From Nocardioides yefusunii (GTDB lineage: Bacteria > Actinomycetota > Actinomycetes > Propionibacteriales > Nocardioidaceae): a stretch of 64,000 nucleotides of DNA. The translations under genes were made by a program, and so were the position numbers. A model generated the notes under the pieces. It was given only the letters and a program-made list of their open reading frames with translations, was not told the origin of the DNA and did no database searches. Each line of letters opens with the position of its first letter. The first letter of the stretch is position 1. The DNA lies in the NCBI RefSeq assembly GCF_004014875.1, contig NZ_CP034929.1:496001-560000 (forward strand), written 5' to 3'. This document shows, in pieces, positions 16,433-26,312 of the stretch.

Positions 16433-16978
16433 GTGACCATTCAGGAAGAGCCAGAGGCTACGCCGTCGAAGAAGCGTTCACGTGTGCAGAAGGTTGCATC
16501 GGGGGTGACTGCCGGCGTGGGCGCCGGGGTCGGCGCCGGCGTCAGCGCTGTCACGGCCGGAGTCAGCGCTGTCACCGGGAGCGTTGGCGCCGTCACCGGT
16601 GTCGGAAAGGTGGGGGAGTACCTCAAGGAGCAGCGCCTCGCGGCGAAGCTCTCGTTGCGTCAGCTCGCTGAGCTGGCAGGCGTCTCCAACCCGTATCTGA
16701 GCCAGATCGAACGCGGCCTGCGCAAGCCGTCCGCCGAGGTGCTGCAGCAGCTCGCCAAGGCGCTGCGCATCTCCGCCGAGCAGCTCTACGTCCAGGCCGG
16801 CCTGATCGCCCCCGAGACCCGCAGCGGCGTCAGCGTCGAGGCGGCGATCCTGGCCGACACCCGGCTCACCGTCGCCCAGCGGCAGTCGCTCCTCGAGATC
16901 CACGCCTCGTTCGTCGCCGTGCACGCCTCGTCGCGTCCTGCTGCAGCGCAGGCGCCGGAGCCGGACGAGCAGCCCTGA
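16433..16978 (+). CDS. XRE-family transcriptional regulator with Gly/Ala/Val-rich N-terminal segment (Rv0474-like)
   Basis: This is about 181 residues. A helix-turn-helix of the XRE type occupies the middle (YLKEQRLAAKLSLRQLAELA, then PYLSQIERGLRKPS), followed by an acidic tail. Upstream of it is an odd low-complexity segment of about 35 residues rich in Gly, Ala, Val and Ser with GxxxG-like spacing. The DNA there contains a 14-bp direct repeat (16541 and 16562). The HTH-HbhA-DUF2516 order matches Rv0474-Rv0475-Rv0476 in mycobacteria, so it probably regulates the HbhA-like gene. The start is uncertain: GTG 16433 has GGAGG only one base away, while ATG 16394 would put the start upstream of the palindrome. 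Confidence 0.8.
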   Translation: MTIQEEPEATPSKKRSRVQKVASGVTAGVGAGVGAGVSAVTAGVSAVTGSVGAVTGVGKVGEYLKEQRLAAKLSLRQLAELAGVSNPYLSQIERGLRKPSAEVLQQLAKALRISAEQLYVQAGLIAPETRSGVSVEAAILADTRLTVAQRQSLLEIHASFVAVHASSRPAAAQAPEPDEQP

Positions 16979-17034
16979 GGCCACCCACGTACGCACGGGC
17001 ACCGGAGGGGGAGCCCGTACACACAGGAGGAAAT

Positions 17035-17757
17035 ATGAGCACCGAGACTGCAACCAAGCCCACCGGACGCTTCGCCGTCACCGACATCGACGTCAAGGCC
17101 GAGGCCGCGAAGGTTCTCTACGCCTACGCGGGTGCCGGCGACCTGGCCGTCCAGACGGTCCGCGACGCAGTGTCCGGAGCGGTCGAGGACGCCAGCAAGA
17201 AGGCCTCCGAGGTCCGCACCGAGGTCACCGAGAAGGTCACCGAGGCCAAGAGCGGCGTGTCCGAGATCGACCTCAAGCCCAGCGCTCTCGTCGCGAAGGC
17301 GACCGAGTTCGTCAAGGGCGCCGTCACCGCCGTCGAGGAGAAGGCCAGCGCCACCGTCGGTGACGCCAAGAGCCTCTTCGCCAAGGGCGTCTCCACCGTC
17401 ACCTCCACCTATGCCGAGCTCGCCGAGCGTGGCGAGGGCGTCGTCTCGAAGGTGCTGGCCAAGGAGAAGGTCGCCGAGGTCCGCACCGAGGTCAAGGAAG
17501 TCGTCGCCAAGGCGGAGTCCGCCGTGGAGAAGGTGACCGAGGTGGCCGTCAAGGCACCTACCGCCAAGCCGGCCGCCCGTCGGGCCCCCGCGAAGAAGGC
17601 TGCCGCCAAGGTCGCCGAGGTCAAGGCGGCCGCGGTCCCCGCTGCCAAGCCGGCCCCGGCCAAGTCTGCTCCGGTGAAGGCCCCGGCGAAGAAGCCCGCC
17701 GCGTCGTCCCAGGGCACGCTCCCGGTCGAGCCGACCCGGGGCGACGCCAAGGCCTGA
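17035..17757 (+). CDS. HbhA-like heparin-binding hemagglutinin homologue
   Basis: This is a 240-residue protein with a long alanine/lysine/glutamate-rich helical body (likely coiled coil, residues about 15-180). Its C-terminal tail of lysine, alanine and proline repeats (blocks such as APAKKAAAK and PVKAPAKKPAA) is the layout of mycobacterial HbhA, where the basic tail binds sulfated glycans. No signal peptide is visible, as in HbhA. A strong ribosome site (AGGAGG) lies 5 nt before the ATG. It is flanked by the XRE regulator and a DUF2516 membrane protein in the mycobacterial order. In a probable environmental actinobacterium an adhesin role is unproven; membrane- or lipid-associated functions are also possible. 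Confidence 0.8.
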   Translation: MSTETATKPTGRFAVTDIDVKAEAAKVLYAYAGAGDLAVQTVRDAVSGAVEDASKKASEVRTEVTEKVTEAKSGVSEIDLKPSALVAKATEFVKGAVTAVEEKASATVGDAKSLFAKGVSTVTSTYAELAERGEGVVSKVLAKEKVAEVRTEVKEVVAKAESAVEKVTEVAVKAPTAKPAARRAPAKKAAAKVAEVKAAAVPAAKPAPAKSAPVKAPAKKPAASSQGTLPVEPTRGDAKA

Positions 17758-17769
17758 GTCCCGTGAACC

Positions 17770-17806
17770 GTCCGTGCGCGCTGGTGGTGGACCGGCGCGC
17801 ACGGAC
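17770..17806 (+). terminator. Strong hairpin terminator after the HbhA-like gene
   Basis: GTCCGTGCGCGC (17770-17781) pairs perfectly with 17795-17806 around a 13-nt loop, followed by a T-containing tail (TTCCTCGTTC). It lies 13 nt after the stop codon. Confidence 0.75.
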
Positions 17807-17836
17807 TTCCTCGTTCTGGTGTGCCGCGGTGCCCGC

Positions 17837-17848
17837 TAGGCTCGCTGC
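17837..17848 (+). promoter_or_regulatory. Leaderless -10 element for the DUF2516 gene
   Basis: TAGGCT (17837-17842) followed by six bases and the GTG start at 17849. With the upstream terminator this suggests independent transcription from hbhA. Confidence 0.6.
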
Positions 17849-18130
17849 GTGCTCTCCTCGCTGACCGCCCTCGTCGGACTCGTCGCCACCCTCGGCTTCG
17901 TCGTGGTGAAGGCGTACGCGCTGATCTCCGCGCTCACCTTCTCCGAGCAGGCCTATGAGGCCTCCGCCAAGCTCACCAAGGTCGCCTGGTGCGCCATCCT
18001 CGGCCTCGCGCTGGTGGCCCAGCTGGTGTTCCGCTCGCCGATCCAGATGCTCAACCTGGTGGGGCTGGTCGCGGCTCTGGTCTTCCTTGCTGACGTGCGT
18101 CCGGCGCTCCGGGACGTCACCCCCCGCTGA
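17849..18130 (+). CDS. DUF2516 small membrane protein (Rv0476-like)
   Basis: This is a 93-residue protein with three likely membrane segments (about residues 3-25, 45-63 and 68-84) and a short charged C terminus. It matches the DUF2516 family that follows hbhA in mycobacteria and other actinobacteria. The function is unknown. The start is GTG 17849, six bases after a TAGGCT hexamer, so the transcript is probably leaderless. The conserved adjacency to the HTH regulator and HbhA suggests a shared envelope role, but this is inference. Confidence 0.8.
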   Translation: MLSSLTALVGLVATLGFVVVKAYALISALTFSEQAYEASAKLTKVAWCAILGLALVAQLVFRSPIQMLNLVGLVAALVFLADVRPALRDVTPR

Positions 18131-18333
18131 TCCCCGGGGGAGGCCGCCGGTCGCTGTCTCCTGCTCGTTTCTCACGATCCGCCTCGGTTCGAGGTGTCGA
18201 ATTGTGCACGGGGTGGGAAAATTTGGAGGCGACCCGGCGGGTCCTCCTTGCTGCGTGCGACCATGGGGTCGCGAACCGTCCGTCATCGGTTCGAGACAAA
18301 CTCATGGGGAGTGATCAGCCAGTGGGAGACTTC

Positions 18334-20151
18334 ATGTCCCGCCTGCAGCACCGCCGGAGCCTGGTGGCTTCTGGTTTCGACTTCATCGTCTGGATCGTCG
18401 CGTTCGAGGTCTGGACCGCGCTGAAGTTGCTCGAGGGCAACTCCAGCAGCGACTACTACGCAGGGGCGCTCCTGCTCGGCGCCGTCGCCGGCGTGCTGCA
18501 CCTGCTGCTCGGCTGGAGCGTGCGTCTCCATCACGGCCGCTCGCGCCTCGCCTCCCTCGAAGAGGCCATCCTGCTCACCCTCGTCTCGGGCGCCGTGGGG
18601 CTGCTGATCTTCGTCGGCAACCTCGGCCCGATCGTCGTACCGCGCAGCGTGCCGGTCGGAGCCACGCTCCTGTTCCTCGTCGTCGCGCTCACCGGCCGCG
18701 CCGCCTGGCGCCGCAAGGTCGAGAGCGCACGTGAGCACGAGGACGCCGCCAACGCGACCCCGGTCATCATCGTCGGAGCGGGCGAGTCGGGCTACGACCT
18801 GGTCATCTCGATGCTCCGCGACCCCGACCACGAGTGGCGTCCCGTCGCGCTCGTCGACGACGACCCGGCCAAGCGCTACTACCGGATCCGCAACGTCCCG
18901 GTCCGCGGCACGACGGCCGACCTCGCAGCGGTGGCCCGTGAAGCCGGTGCCAAGGACGTCGTCATCGCGATCCCGAGCGCCGACAAGCAGACGATCGCGC
19001 ACATCAACCTCCTCGCAGTCGAGGCCGGACTGAACGTCAAGGTGCTGCCCTCGCCGACCGAGATCCTCGGTGAGCACGCCGGCATCCGCGACCTGCGTGA
19101 CATCAACCTCCACGACGTCCTGGGCCGCGCTCCGCTCGACACGGACGTCGCCGCGATCGCCGGTTACCTCAAGGGCAAGCGCGTCCTCGTCACCGGCGCC
19201 GGTGGCTCCATCGGTTCCGAGCTGTGCCGCCAGATCCACAAGTTCGGCCCCGCCGAGCTGATGATGCTCGACCGCGACGAGTCCGCGCTGCATGCCGTGC
19301 AGCTCTCGATCACCGGGCGTGGACTCCTCGACTCCGAGGACGTCATCCTCAACGACATCCGCGACATCGATGCGCTCCGCGAGATCTTCCAGCGTCGACG
19401 TCCCGAGGTCGTCTTCCACGCCGCGGCCCTCAAGCACCTTCCGATGCTCGAGCAGTACCCGGTCGAGGCGATCAAGACCAACGTCTTCGGCACCCGCAAC
19501 GTCCTCGAGGTCTCCCGCGAGGTCCAGGTCGAACGCTTCGTCAACGTCTCCACCGACAAGGCCGCCAACCCGGCCAGCGTCCTGGGCTACTCCAAGCGTC
19601 TCGCCGAGCGTGTGACGGCCGAGTTCGCCGACGACGAGCACGGCACCTACCTCTCGGTCCGTTTCGGCAACGTCCTCGGTTCGCGTGGTTCGGTGCTCAC
19701 CGCCTTCGCCTCGCAGATCGCCAAGGGGGGACCGGTCACGGTCACCGACCCCGAGGTCACCCGCTACTTCATGACGATCGCCGAGGCGTGCCAGTTGGTC
19801 GTCCAGGCCGCTGCGATCGGCGAGCCCGGTGAGGCTCTCGTCCTCGACATGGGCGAGCCGATCAAGATCCTCGACGTCGCCAAGCAGCTCATCGAGCAGT
19901 CCGGTCAGCCGATCCGCATCGAGTTCACGGGTCTTCGTCCCGGCGAGAAGATGCACGAGGAGCTCTTCGCCGACCACGAGCCCCAGGACGTCCGACCCAA
20001 GCACTCCGCGGTCTCCCACGTCCCGGTGCCCTCCGTGAGCGATGCAGAGATCGACGCGCTGCCGCTCAGTGGAGTGCGCGAGGACGTCATCAGGACGCTC
20101 GCCACCATGTGCGAGTATGGCAATGAGCAGGCCTCCGCAGTGGCCCGCTGA
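18334..20151 (+). CDS. Membrane-bound nucleotide-sugar 4,6-dehydratase/epimerase (CapD/WbpM/FlaA1 family)
   Basis: This is about 605 residues. Four hydrophobic segments in the first ~130 residues anchor it to the membrane. A first Rossmann domain carries GAGESGYD. The catalytic SDR domain carries GAGGSIGSE, VFHAAALKHLPMLE, VSTDKA, RFGNVLGSRGSV and the C-terminal GLRPGEKMHEEL. WbpM-type members make UDP-4-keto-6-deoxy-GlcNAc, the substrate expected for the reductase at 593. The residue four before the catalytic Lys (VLGYSK) is Leu rather than the Tyr or Met of characterised members, with a Tyr two positions later. Start 18334 is preceded by GGGAG; ATG 18304 is the alternative. Confidence 0.88.
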   Translation: MSRLQHRRSLVASGFDFIVWIVAFEVWTALKLLEGNSSSDYYAGALLLGAVAGVLHLLLGWSVRLHHGRSRLASLEEAILLTLVSGAVGLLIFVGNLGPIVVPRSVPVGATLLFLVVALTGRAAWRRKVESAREHEDAANATPVIIVGAGESGYDLVISMLRDPDHEWRPVALVDDDPAKRYYRIRNVPVRGTTADLAAVAREAGAKDVVIAIPSADKQTIAHINLLAVEAGLNVKVLPSPTEILGEHAGIRDLRDINLHDVLGRAPLDTDVAAIAGYLKGKRVLVTGAGGSIGSELCRQIHKFGPAELMMLDRDESALHAVQLSITGRGLLDSEDVILNDIRDIDALREIFQRRRPEVVFHAAALKHLPMLEQYPVEAIKTNVFGTRNVLEVSREVQVERFVNVSTDKAANPASVLGYSKRLAERVTAEFADDEHGTYLSVRFGNVLGSRGSVLTAFASQIAKGGPVTVTDPEVTRYFMTIAEACQLVVQAAAIGEPGEALVLDMGEPIKILDVAKQLIEQSGQPIRIEFTGLRPGEKMHEELFADHEPQDVRPKHSAVSHVPVPSVSDAEIDALPLSGVREDVIRTLATMCEYGNEQASAVAR

Positions 20152-20277
20152 AGACCTCGCGGCCAGTGACGCTGGCCACCCCACGGACACGGTGCGTTCA
20201 GTCCCGTATGTTCGTGGATCACCGGAGCGGGTGGCGTCAGCGCCCTCCGGCAAGGACAGTCATGAGTAGGGGATGAA

Positions 20278-20652
20278 ATGGCACTGGATTCTGAAGAGCG
20301 GCCCTGGGGGTCCTGGCACGTCATCGATGACGGCAAGGGCTACAAGGTCAAGCGCATCCACGTGAACCCTGGACAGCGGCTCTCGTACCAGACCCACGAG
20401 CACCGCTCCGAGCACTGGGTGGTCATCTTCGGCAAGGCCACCTGCCTCGTGGACGGCGTGGAGATCGTCGCCGGCCCCGGTCAGTCGGTCGACGTCGCCG
20501 TGGGTTCGGCCCACCGCATCGCCAACATGCACTCGGAAGAACTCGTCATCGTCGAGGTCCAGCACGGCGCCTATACCGGCGAGGACGACATCTGCCGCCT
20601 CGAGGACGATTATGGTCGTCAAGAGACCGCTGAGGTCGCTGCGGACGCTTGA
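20278..20652 (+). CDS. Cupin protein, mannose-6-phosphate isomerase type II-like
   Basis: This is a 124-residue single-domain cupin. The N-terminal ERPWGSWHVIDDG and the cupin metal site region (QTHEHRSEHWVVIFGKATCLVDG) match the C-terminal isomerase domain of bifunctional ManC/AlgA proteins, here standing alone. It could interconvert mannose-6-phosphate and fructose-6-phosphate, supplying GDP-mannose for the two GMD-like enzymes at 27193-29171. It could also be a different sugar-binding cupin. The gene has its own short 5' region and ends in a textbook terminator. The start ATG 20278 has GGGG eight to eleven bases upstream. Confidence 0.72.
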   Translation: MALDSEERPWGSWHVIDDGKGYKVKRIHVNPGQRLSYQTHEHRSEHWVVIFGKATCLVDGVEIVAGPGQSVDVAVGSAHRIANMHSEELVIVEVQHGAYTGEDDICRLEDDYGRQETAEVAADA

Positions 20653-20658
20653 GTGACC

Positions 20659-20697
20659 AAGAGGACCCCGACCAGACGGTAGGGGTCCTCTTTTATA
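20659..20697 (+). terminator. Rho-independent terminator after the cupin gene
   Basis: A perfect 11-bp stem, AAGAGGACCCC (20659-20669) with 20682-20692, followed by a T-rich tail (TTTTAT). This is the clearest classical terminator in the window and lies 6 nt after the stop. Confidence 0.9.
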
Positions 20698-20713
20698 TTC
20701 GCGGCGGTTCCCC

Positions 20714-21805
20714 TCAGGAGGACAAGGCGTCGGCGATCATGTCGGCGTACGCCACGGCGCGGTCCCGTGCGGTGGGGTGATTCCGTGCATGCTCCACGCC
20801 GCGCGCGGCCAGGTCCGCACCGGCCGGGCTCAGCGCTTGCGTCAGGGCGTCAGCCAGCGCCACGGGGTCCGTTGGATCGGCGTACCAAGCGAAGTCGCCG
20901 GTCACGTCGCGCACGAAGTGGCGGTCGGAGGCCACGAGAGGGGTTCCGGTTATCAATGCCTCTAGCGGGGTGGCGGAGAACGCTTCGAGCAAGCTGGGGA
21001 ACACTGCTGCCGCACTTGCTGCGTAAATGGAAGCCAATTGATCGACGGTCACTGATCCCACAGTGACGGAATGCTCCCGTACGTCAGGCGGGAGGAGGAG
21101 CCATTCGTCTTCACGCAGTGTGAGTAGGAACTTCACAGGGGAGCCGCGGCGCTTCATTTCAGCTCCCACCTTGCCAAGGACAGCGTGGTTCTTGTGGGGG
21201 TAAAGGCGTGTCACAAAGCACACGAGAGGTTCTGCAAGATTTTTCGGGATTGGAGCCGGAGACCATAGCGCGGGACGATCGAAGATCTGGTTGTAAGTGT
21301 TGGGAACGACAGCGACATCATCCTCTTTAATGTCCCACATATTGTGGAGAGCAGCGCGCATATGCGGAGCCTCCACGACCAAGCGGCGGCCCCGCGTCGA
21401 AATTCGAGAGGCCGTTCGGCGCATCAGATTCTTCAGCGCTGCCAATCGCGAGGTGTTCCTAGCGAACTCAGGCCAGAGGCTGGTCACGTCAGCAAAGCCA
21501 ACAAAGCGATGTGCGGCCCGAAAAGGGACGTACTCGGGGCCGAAGACGGTGAATGAAACGTCATGCTTCTCGCGTAATTGGCCGAGGTTAATGGTCTTGT
21601 CGATCTCCGTGATAGGCAGGGCTGCCTTGGTGGCGGCGGAGATGTTGTTCATGACGTGGTGGGACGCGAGGACGACGACCTCGCCGTGGAGCCAAGCGTA
21701 ATTCCCCTCGGTCTTCAGGCGGGCTAGTTCATCGAGAAAGGACGCCCCGACTTGGATGCCTCCGCCGTTCTTCAGGTTCGCCAGATTCAGGAGTACGCGC
21801 GACAT
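20714..21805 (-). CDS. GT4-family glycosyltransferase
   Basis: This is a 363-residue GT-B glycosyltransferase. The N-terminal NLANLKNGGGIQVGASFL is typical of one bacterial GT4 subgroup. The C-terminal Rossmann domain includes FVTRLYPHKNH and the donor-site block FPSLLEAFSATPLEALITGTPLVASD, where the Glu of the E-x7-E motif is visible. The upstream half of the gene is noticeably AT-richer than the flanking rml genes, a sign of separate acquisition. It stands alone on the minus strand between the cupin gene and the rmlC-rmlD gene. The donor sugar is unknown; rhamnose is plausible from the neighbours. Confidence 0.85.
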   Translation of the reverse strand: MSRVLLNLANLKNGGGIQVGASFLDELARLKTEGNYAWLHGEVVVLASHHVMNNISAATKAALPITEIDKTINLGQLREKHDVSFTVFGPEYVPFRAAHRFVGFADVTSLWPEFARNTSRLAALKNLMRRTASRISTRGRRLVVEAPHMRAALHNMWDIKEDDVAVVPNTYNQIFDRPALWSPAPIPKNLAEPLVCFVTRLYPHKNHAVLGKVGAEMKRRGSPVKFLLTLREDEWLLLPPDVREHSVTVGSVTVDQLASIYAASAAAVFPSLLEAFSATPLEALITGTPLVASDRHFVRDVTGDFAWYADPTDPVALADALTQALSPAGADLAARGVEHARNHPTARDRAVAYADMIADALSS

Positions 21806-21887
21806 GCCCCGGAGCCTAGCCGTGCGAACGTCGCCCCTGCCGGTCCGGTCCAGTGCCGCGGAGGGCAGTAGGGGTGGTCCTATGGAG

Positions 21888-23300
21888 TTAGCTCAGGTAC
21901 CTCGTGAGAGCGTCGCGCCAGTCCCGAGGCTCGAAACCGGTGGCGAGGAGCGCGGAGAGGTCCAACCGGCTGTCATCTGGCCGCGGGGCAGGGGTGGTCG
22001 CCAGACCAGCGGTGTACTCCGCCGTGCTGACCGCCGTGACGTCGTCGGCCGGCCGGCCGCTCGCTGCGAACACCTCCTGGGCGAGGGCATGGAACGACGT
22101 CGCGTCGCCGCCGTTGCTCAGGTGGTAGGTGCCGTACGGCGGGCGGGTTTCGAGGAGGTGGCGTACGGCGCGGGCGATCTCGTCGGTGAACGTGGGCCGT
22201 CCGATCTGGTCGTCGACGACGCTCGGGCTCACGCCGCGTGCGGCCAATGACTGCATCGTGGCGACGAAGTTGGCGCCGTCGCCCACCACCCACGAACAAC
22301 GCAGGACGTAGTGGTGAGGAGCGGCTGCCACCGCAAGGTCACCAGCTGCCTTGGACTGGGCGTAGACGCCGAGGGGTGCGAACGCCGACGACTCCGTCCA
22401 GCCGCCCTCGGGTGCGGTGCCGCTGAACACGTAGTCCGAGGAGAAGTGCACCAGCGTGAACCCGTGTTCACGCGACAGCGCAGCCAGACGGGCCGGCGCG
22501 GTGGCGTTGGCGGCCCACGCGTCCCGACGTCCCTGGTCGGTCTCCGCGGCGTCGACCGCCGTGTAGGCAGCCGCATTGACGACGACGTCGTGCGCACGCC
22601 AGTCCCAGGCAGCGACGGCGTCAGCGTCCGTGATGTCGAGGACGTCGCGGCCCACCACGAGGGCGTCGGGGAACTCCAGTGCCAGCGCGCGGCCGACCTG
22701 TCCGTTGCCGCCCAGCACCAGCATCCGCTGACGGGGGATCGCCATCTCCGGGGTGAGCGGACCGTAGGAGAGGTCCTTCTCGCTGAGGATGCACTCATCC
22801 AGCGGGATCGGCCACTCGATGCCCAGCGCCGGGTCGCTCAGAGCCACGCCGGGGTAGGCGGCGTCGGGGCGCCAGTGCTGGTTGACCAGGTAGGAGTACG
22901 TCGCTGCGTCGGTGAGTGTCTGGTAGGAGTTGGCGACGCCCCGAGGAACGAAGACCCCCACGCTGGGGTCCATCTCCATCGAGAACGTCTGCCCGAACGT
23001 CGGTCCCTCACGCATGTCCACCCAGGCAGCGAACACGCGGCCGTGGGCGATCGTCAGGTACTTGTCCCACGGTTCGGCGTGGAAACCGCGCGCCACTCCG
23101 CGGTCGGTGTTGAAGGAGAGGTTGTGCTGGACGGGCCCGAAGTCGGGCAGGCCCGCAGGCGTCATCTTGGCCCGCTGCCAGTTCTCCTTGAACCACCCCC
23201 GTGGGTCCTCGCGCAGGTCGAGTTGGACCACCAGGAGTCCCTCGATCGGGGTCTCCGTGACGTGGGGGAGAGGCGTGGATGCGCCGGAGGTGCTGGTCAT
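21888..23300 (-). CDS. Bifunctional dTDP-4-dehydrorhamnose 3,5-epimerase/reductase (RmlC-RmlD fusion)
   Basis: This is a 470-residue fusion. Residues about 10-185 are RmlC: RGFHAEPWDKY (catalytic His74) and the TYSYLVNQHWRPD block. Residues about 191-470 are RmlD: VLGGNGQVGRALA, NAAAYTAVDAAE, HFSSDYVFSGTAPEGGWTE, catalytic YAQSK and RCSWVVGDGANFV. Together they carry the last two steps from dTDP-4-keto-6-deoxyglucose to dTDP-L-rhamnose. The gene follows rmlB by 4 bp on the same strand, so the two are co-transcribed. RmlC-RmlD fusions are known in actinobacteria. Confidence 0.92.
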   Translation of the reverse strand: MTSTSGASTPLPHVTETPIEGLLVVQLDLREDPRGWFKENWQRAKMTPAGLPDFGPVQHNLSFNTDRGVARGFHAEPWDKYLTIAHGRVFAAWVDMREGPTFGQTFSMEMDPSVGVFVPRGVANSYQTLTDAATYSYLVNQHWRPDAAYPGVALSDPALGIEWPIPLDECILSEKDLSYGPLTPEMAIPRQRMLVLGGNGQVGRALALEFPDALVVGRDVLDITDADAVAAWDWRAHDVVVNAAAYTAVDAAETDQGRRDAWAANATAPARLAALSREHGFTLVHFSSDYVFSGTAPEGGWTESSAFAPLGVYAQSKAAGDLAVAAAPHHYVLRCSWVVGDGANFVATMQSLAARGVSPSVVDDQIGRPTFTDEIARAVRHLLETRPPYGTYHLSNGGDATSFHALAQEVFAASGRPADDVTAVSTAEYTAGLATTPAPRPDDSRLDLSALLATGFEPRDWRDALTRYLS

Positions 23301-23304
23301 GGAG

Positions 23305-24342
<1,038 letters not shown>

Positions 24343-26241
24343 TCATCCGCGCGAGGCCACCAGCGTGAGGGACGTACGCGTGTCGAAGGTGGTGCTGGTC
24401 CAGCGCGCGGACCCGTCGCCGTCCGTCGTCCAGACGGGGGAGTCAGCGTCGCCTGCAGCGGTCTGCGGACGCGGGGTGAACCCGGCCGGGAAGCGCACCG
24501 TGACATCGACCTTGGCCTTCTCCACCGTGGGCTGCGGGTCGAGGTCGAGCAGGTAGGTGAGGGAGTCGCCGGTGACCGTTGCGGCCTGCGGCACCACGTA
24601 GGTGACCTTCAACGTCCCGCTCTCACCGGCGCGCACCAGCGAGGGCTGCTCGACGTAGGGGCGGCCGTAGTAGTCGCCCGTCGTCGTCGCGGCGTCACGC
24701 GAGCCGTCGGAGTCGGCGACCCGGACCTTGCTCACCTCGGCGCCACGCGGCAGGAAGAGCGCCAGGTTCCCCTCGAGATTCGGGTCGGTGTACGCAGAGA
24801 GTTCGCCGTCGACGGTGGCGTCGTTGCCGTTCTTCACCTTCGCCGTCATCACGACCTCGGCGGAACCGTCCTCACGCAGCGTCACCTCCGAGGAGATCGA
24901 CTTGCGCTGACCGAAGTCGGCCTTCGAGCCGACCAAGTTCTGGGTGAAGAAGCCGACGTAGTCGTGGTCGGTGTCAGCCAGGGCACCGTCGAGACCGAAC
25001 TCGCCGGCCGCGGCCTGGGTGACGTCGTCGCGGAAGTAGAAGGCCAGGTGACGTCCGCCCGCGGAGTCCCCGACGGCCTGCATCGTGGAGACGAAGTCGT
25101 TCCCGGAGAAGAGCTGGTCCAGGAACGCCGGGACCAGGGCCCGGTTCAGGGCCTTGCGCTCGGCCTGCTGAGCGAGCGTGAACCGCTCGTAGTCACCGGC
25201 GGTGCGCTCCACGACGTTGTCGGCACGCAACTGGCCCAGGCCCTCGACGTAGACCGGACCGGTGACCTGCATCATCCGCGAGATCGCGACGACGTCGACC
25301 GCGATCAGACCGTCGACGTCACGCTTGCGCAGCTTCTCCCAGGCACGCAGGGTCTCCTCGCCCGACACCTCCCACGACGGGGCGATGTTGGCGTGGGTGA
25401 TCTTCTGGGAGTACTGCGAGACGAACGGGTTGCCCTCGACGTGGTCCCAGTAGACGTTGCGGAAGATCTGCGGTGCGGTCTCGACGTCGAAGGTCTCACC
25501 GCGCTTGATCGTGCCGTTGTCGGCCGTGACCACCGAGAAGGTCAGCATCGAGCCGCCGGCGTACTTGAGCTCGGAGGGGTTCATCATCGCGACGAGGTAC
25601 TTCATCGGTCGGTCCTTGCCGAGCGTCGCGGGCAGCTGGTCGACCATCGGCAGCAGCCGGTCGATGCCGTCGGCGACCGGGACCACCTGGTCGAGTGCCT
25701 CGTCGCGGGCCTCGGAGATCCGGGCGCCGATCATCGGTGCGGAACCGTCGACGTCGTCGAGATGGGAGCGTGCGGTGTCGACGTGGCCCTCGACGGTGCG
25801 CAGCGCGGCAGTCACGTCCGCCAGGACCGCGAGGTCCACCGACTTGCCCTCCATCAGGGTCGCGTCCTCGCCCGAGACCTGCGGGTAGACGGTCCGGGCG
25901 GCCTCGACCGCGGAGGTGAGTTCCGAGAGCGCCGTGCCGAGGTGGCGGGCGTCGCCCACGCCCGAACCGATCACCGGCACCCACGACCACACCCTCGCGC
26001 CGAAACCGTCCGTCACGTCGGTGACGGCGTCCACGTGGGTGCGCGCAGCGTCGAGATGCGTACCGGCCACCTCGACGTCGCCGACCTTGAACGCTTCGAC
26101 CGCGGCGGTCAGTTCGCTCTTGGCCGCGTCCGCGTCAGCGGGGACCGAACGCAGGGGCAGCGCGAGCAGCGCGAGAGCGATCAGCAGCAGGCCCAGCACT
26201 CCTGTGACGACAAGAACGGGGTGACGACGTACGAAGTTCAC
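24343..26241 (-). CDS. DUF4012 membrane-anchored protein
   Basis: This is about 632 residues. A single N-terminal membrane segment ([20 protein letters not shown]) is followed by an alanine/aspartate-rich helical region and a long extracytoplasmic domain. That domain contains [18 protein letters not shown] and the [23 protein letters not shown] block typical of DUF4012. Members are common beside actinobacterial polysaccharide genes; no biochemical function is established to my knowledge. The GTG at 26241 is preferred because the protein then begins just before the anchor. A TTG at 26271 would add ten polar residues. It lies between rmlB and the divergent rmlA. Confidence 0.82.
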   Translation of the reverse strand: MNFVRRHPVLVVTGVLGLLLIALALLALPLRSVPADADAAKSELTAAVEAFKVGDVEVAGTHLDAARTHVDAVTDVTDGFGARVWSWVPVIGSGVGDARHLGTALSELTSAVEAARTVYPQVSGEDATLMEGKSVDLAVLADVTAALRTVEGHVDTARSHLDDVDGSAPMIGARISEARDEALDQVVPVADGIDRLLPMVDQLPATLGKDRPMKYLVAMMNPSELKYAGGSMLTFSVVTADNGTIKRGETFDVETAPQIFRNVYWDHVEGNPFVSQYSQKITHANIAPSWEVSGEETLRAWEKLRKRDVDGLIAVDVVAISRMMQVTGPVYVEGLGQLRADNVVERTAGDYERFTLAQQAERKALNRALVPAFLDQLFSGNDFVSTMQAVGDSAGGRHLAFYFRDDVTQAAAGEFGLDGALADTDHDYVGFFTQNLVGSKADFGQRKSISSEVTLREDGSAEVVMTAKVKNGNDATVDGELSAYTDPNLEGNLALFLPRGAEVSKVRVADSDGSRDAATTTGDYYGRPYVEQPSLVRAGESGTLKVTYVVPQAATVTGDSLTYLLDLDPQPTVEKAKVDVTVRFPAGFTPRPQTAAGDADSPVWTTDGDGSARWTSTTFDTRTSLTLVASRG

Positions 26242-26299
26242 TGCGCCATCGTCGCAGAAGCCCCCGCGCAACGGTCATGGTGCACGCGCCGGGGTCACC

Positions 26300-26312
26300 T
26301 AGGATCCGGCTC
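26300..26312 (+). promoter_or_regulatory. Leaderless -10 element for rmlA
   Basis: TAGGAT (26300-26305), then seven bases to the rmlA ATG at 26313. Confidence 0.6.

Noticed and set aside
18131..18333. c-di-GMP or c-di-AMP riboswitch ahead of the CapD-like gene
   Set aside because: Two small inverted repeats (GGAGG...CCTCC near 18222 and CGAACCG/CGGTTCG near 18276) exist, but no aptamer core was recognised.
18283..20253. 656-codon open frame opposite the CapD-like gene
   Set aside because: Asp/Val/Gly-rich shadow of the true gene; the plus-strand frame has every motif of its family.
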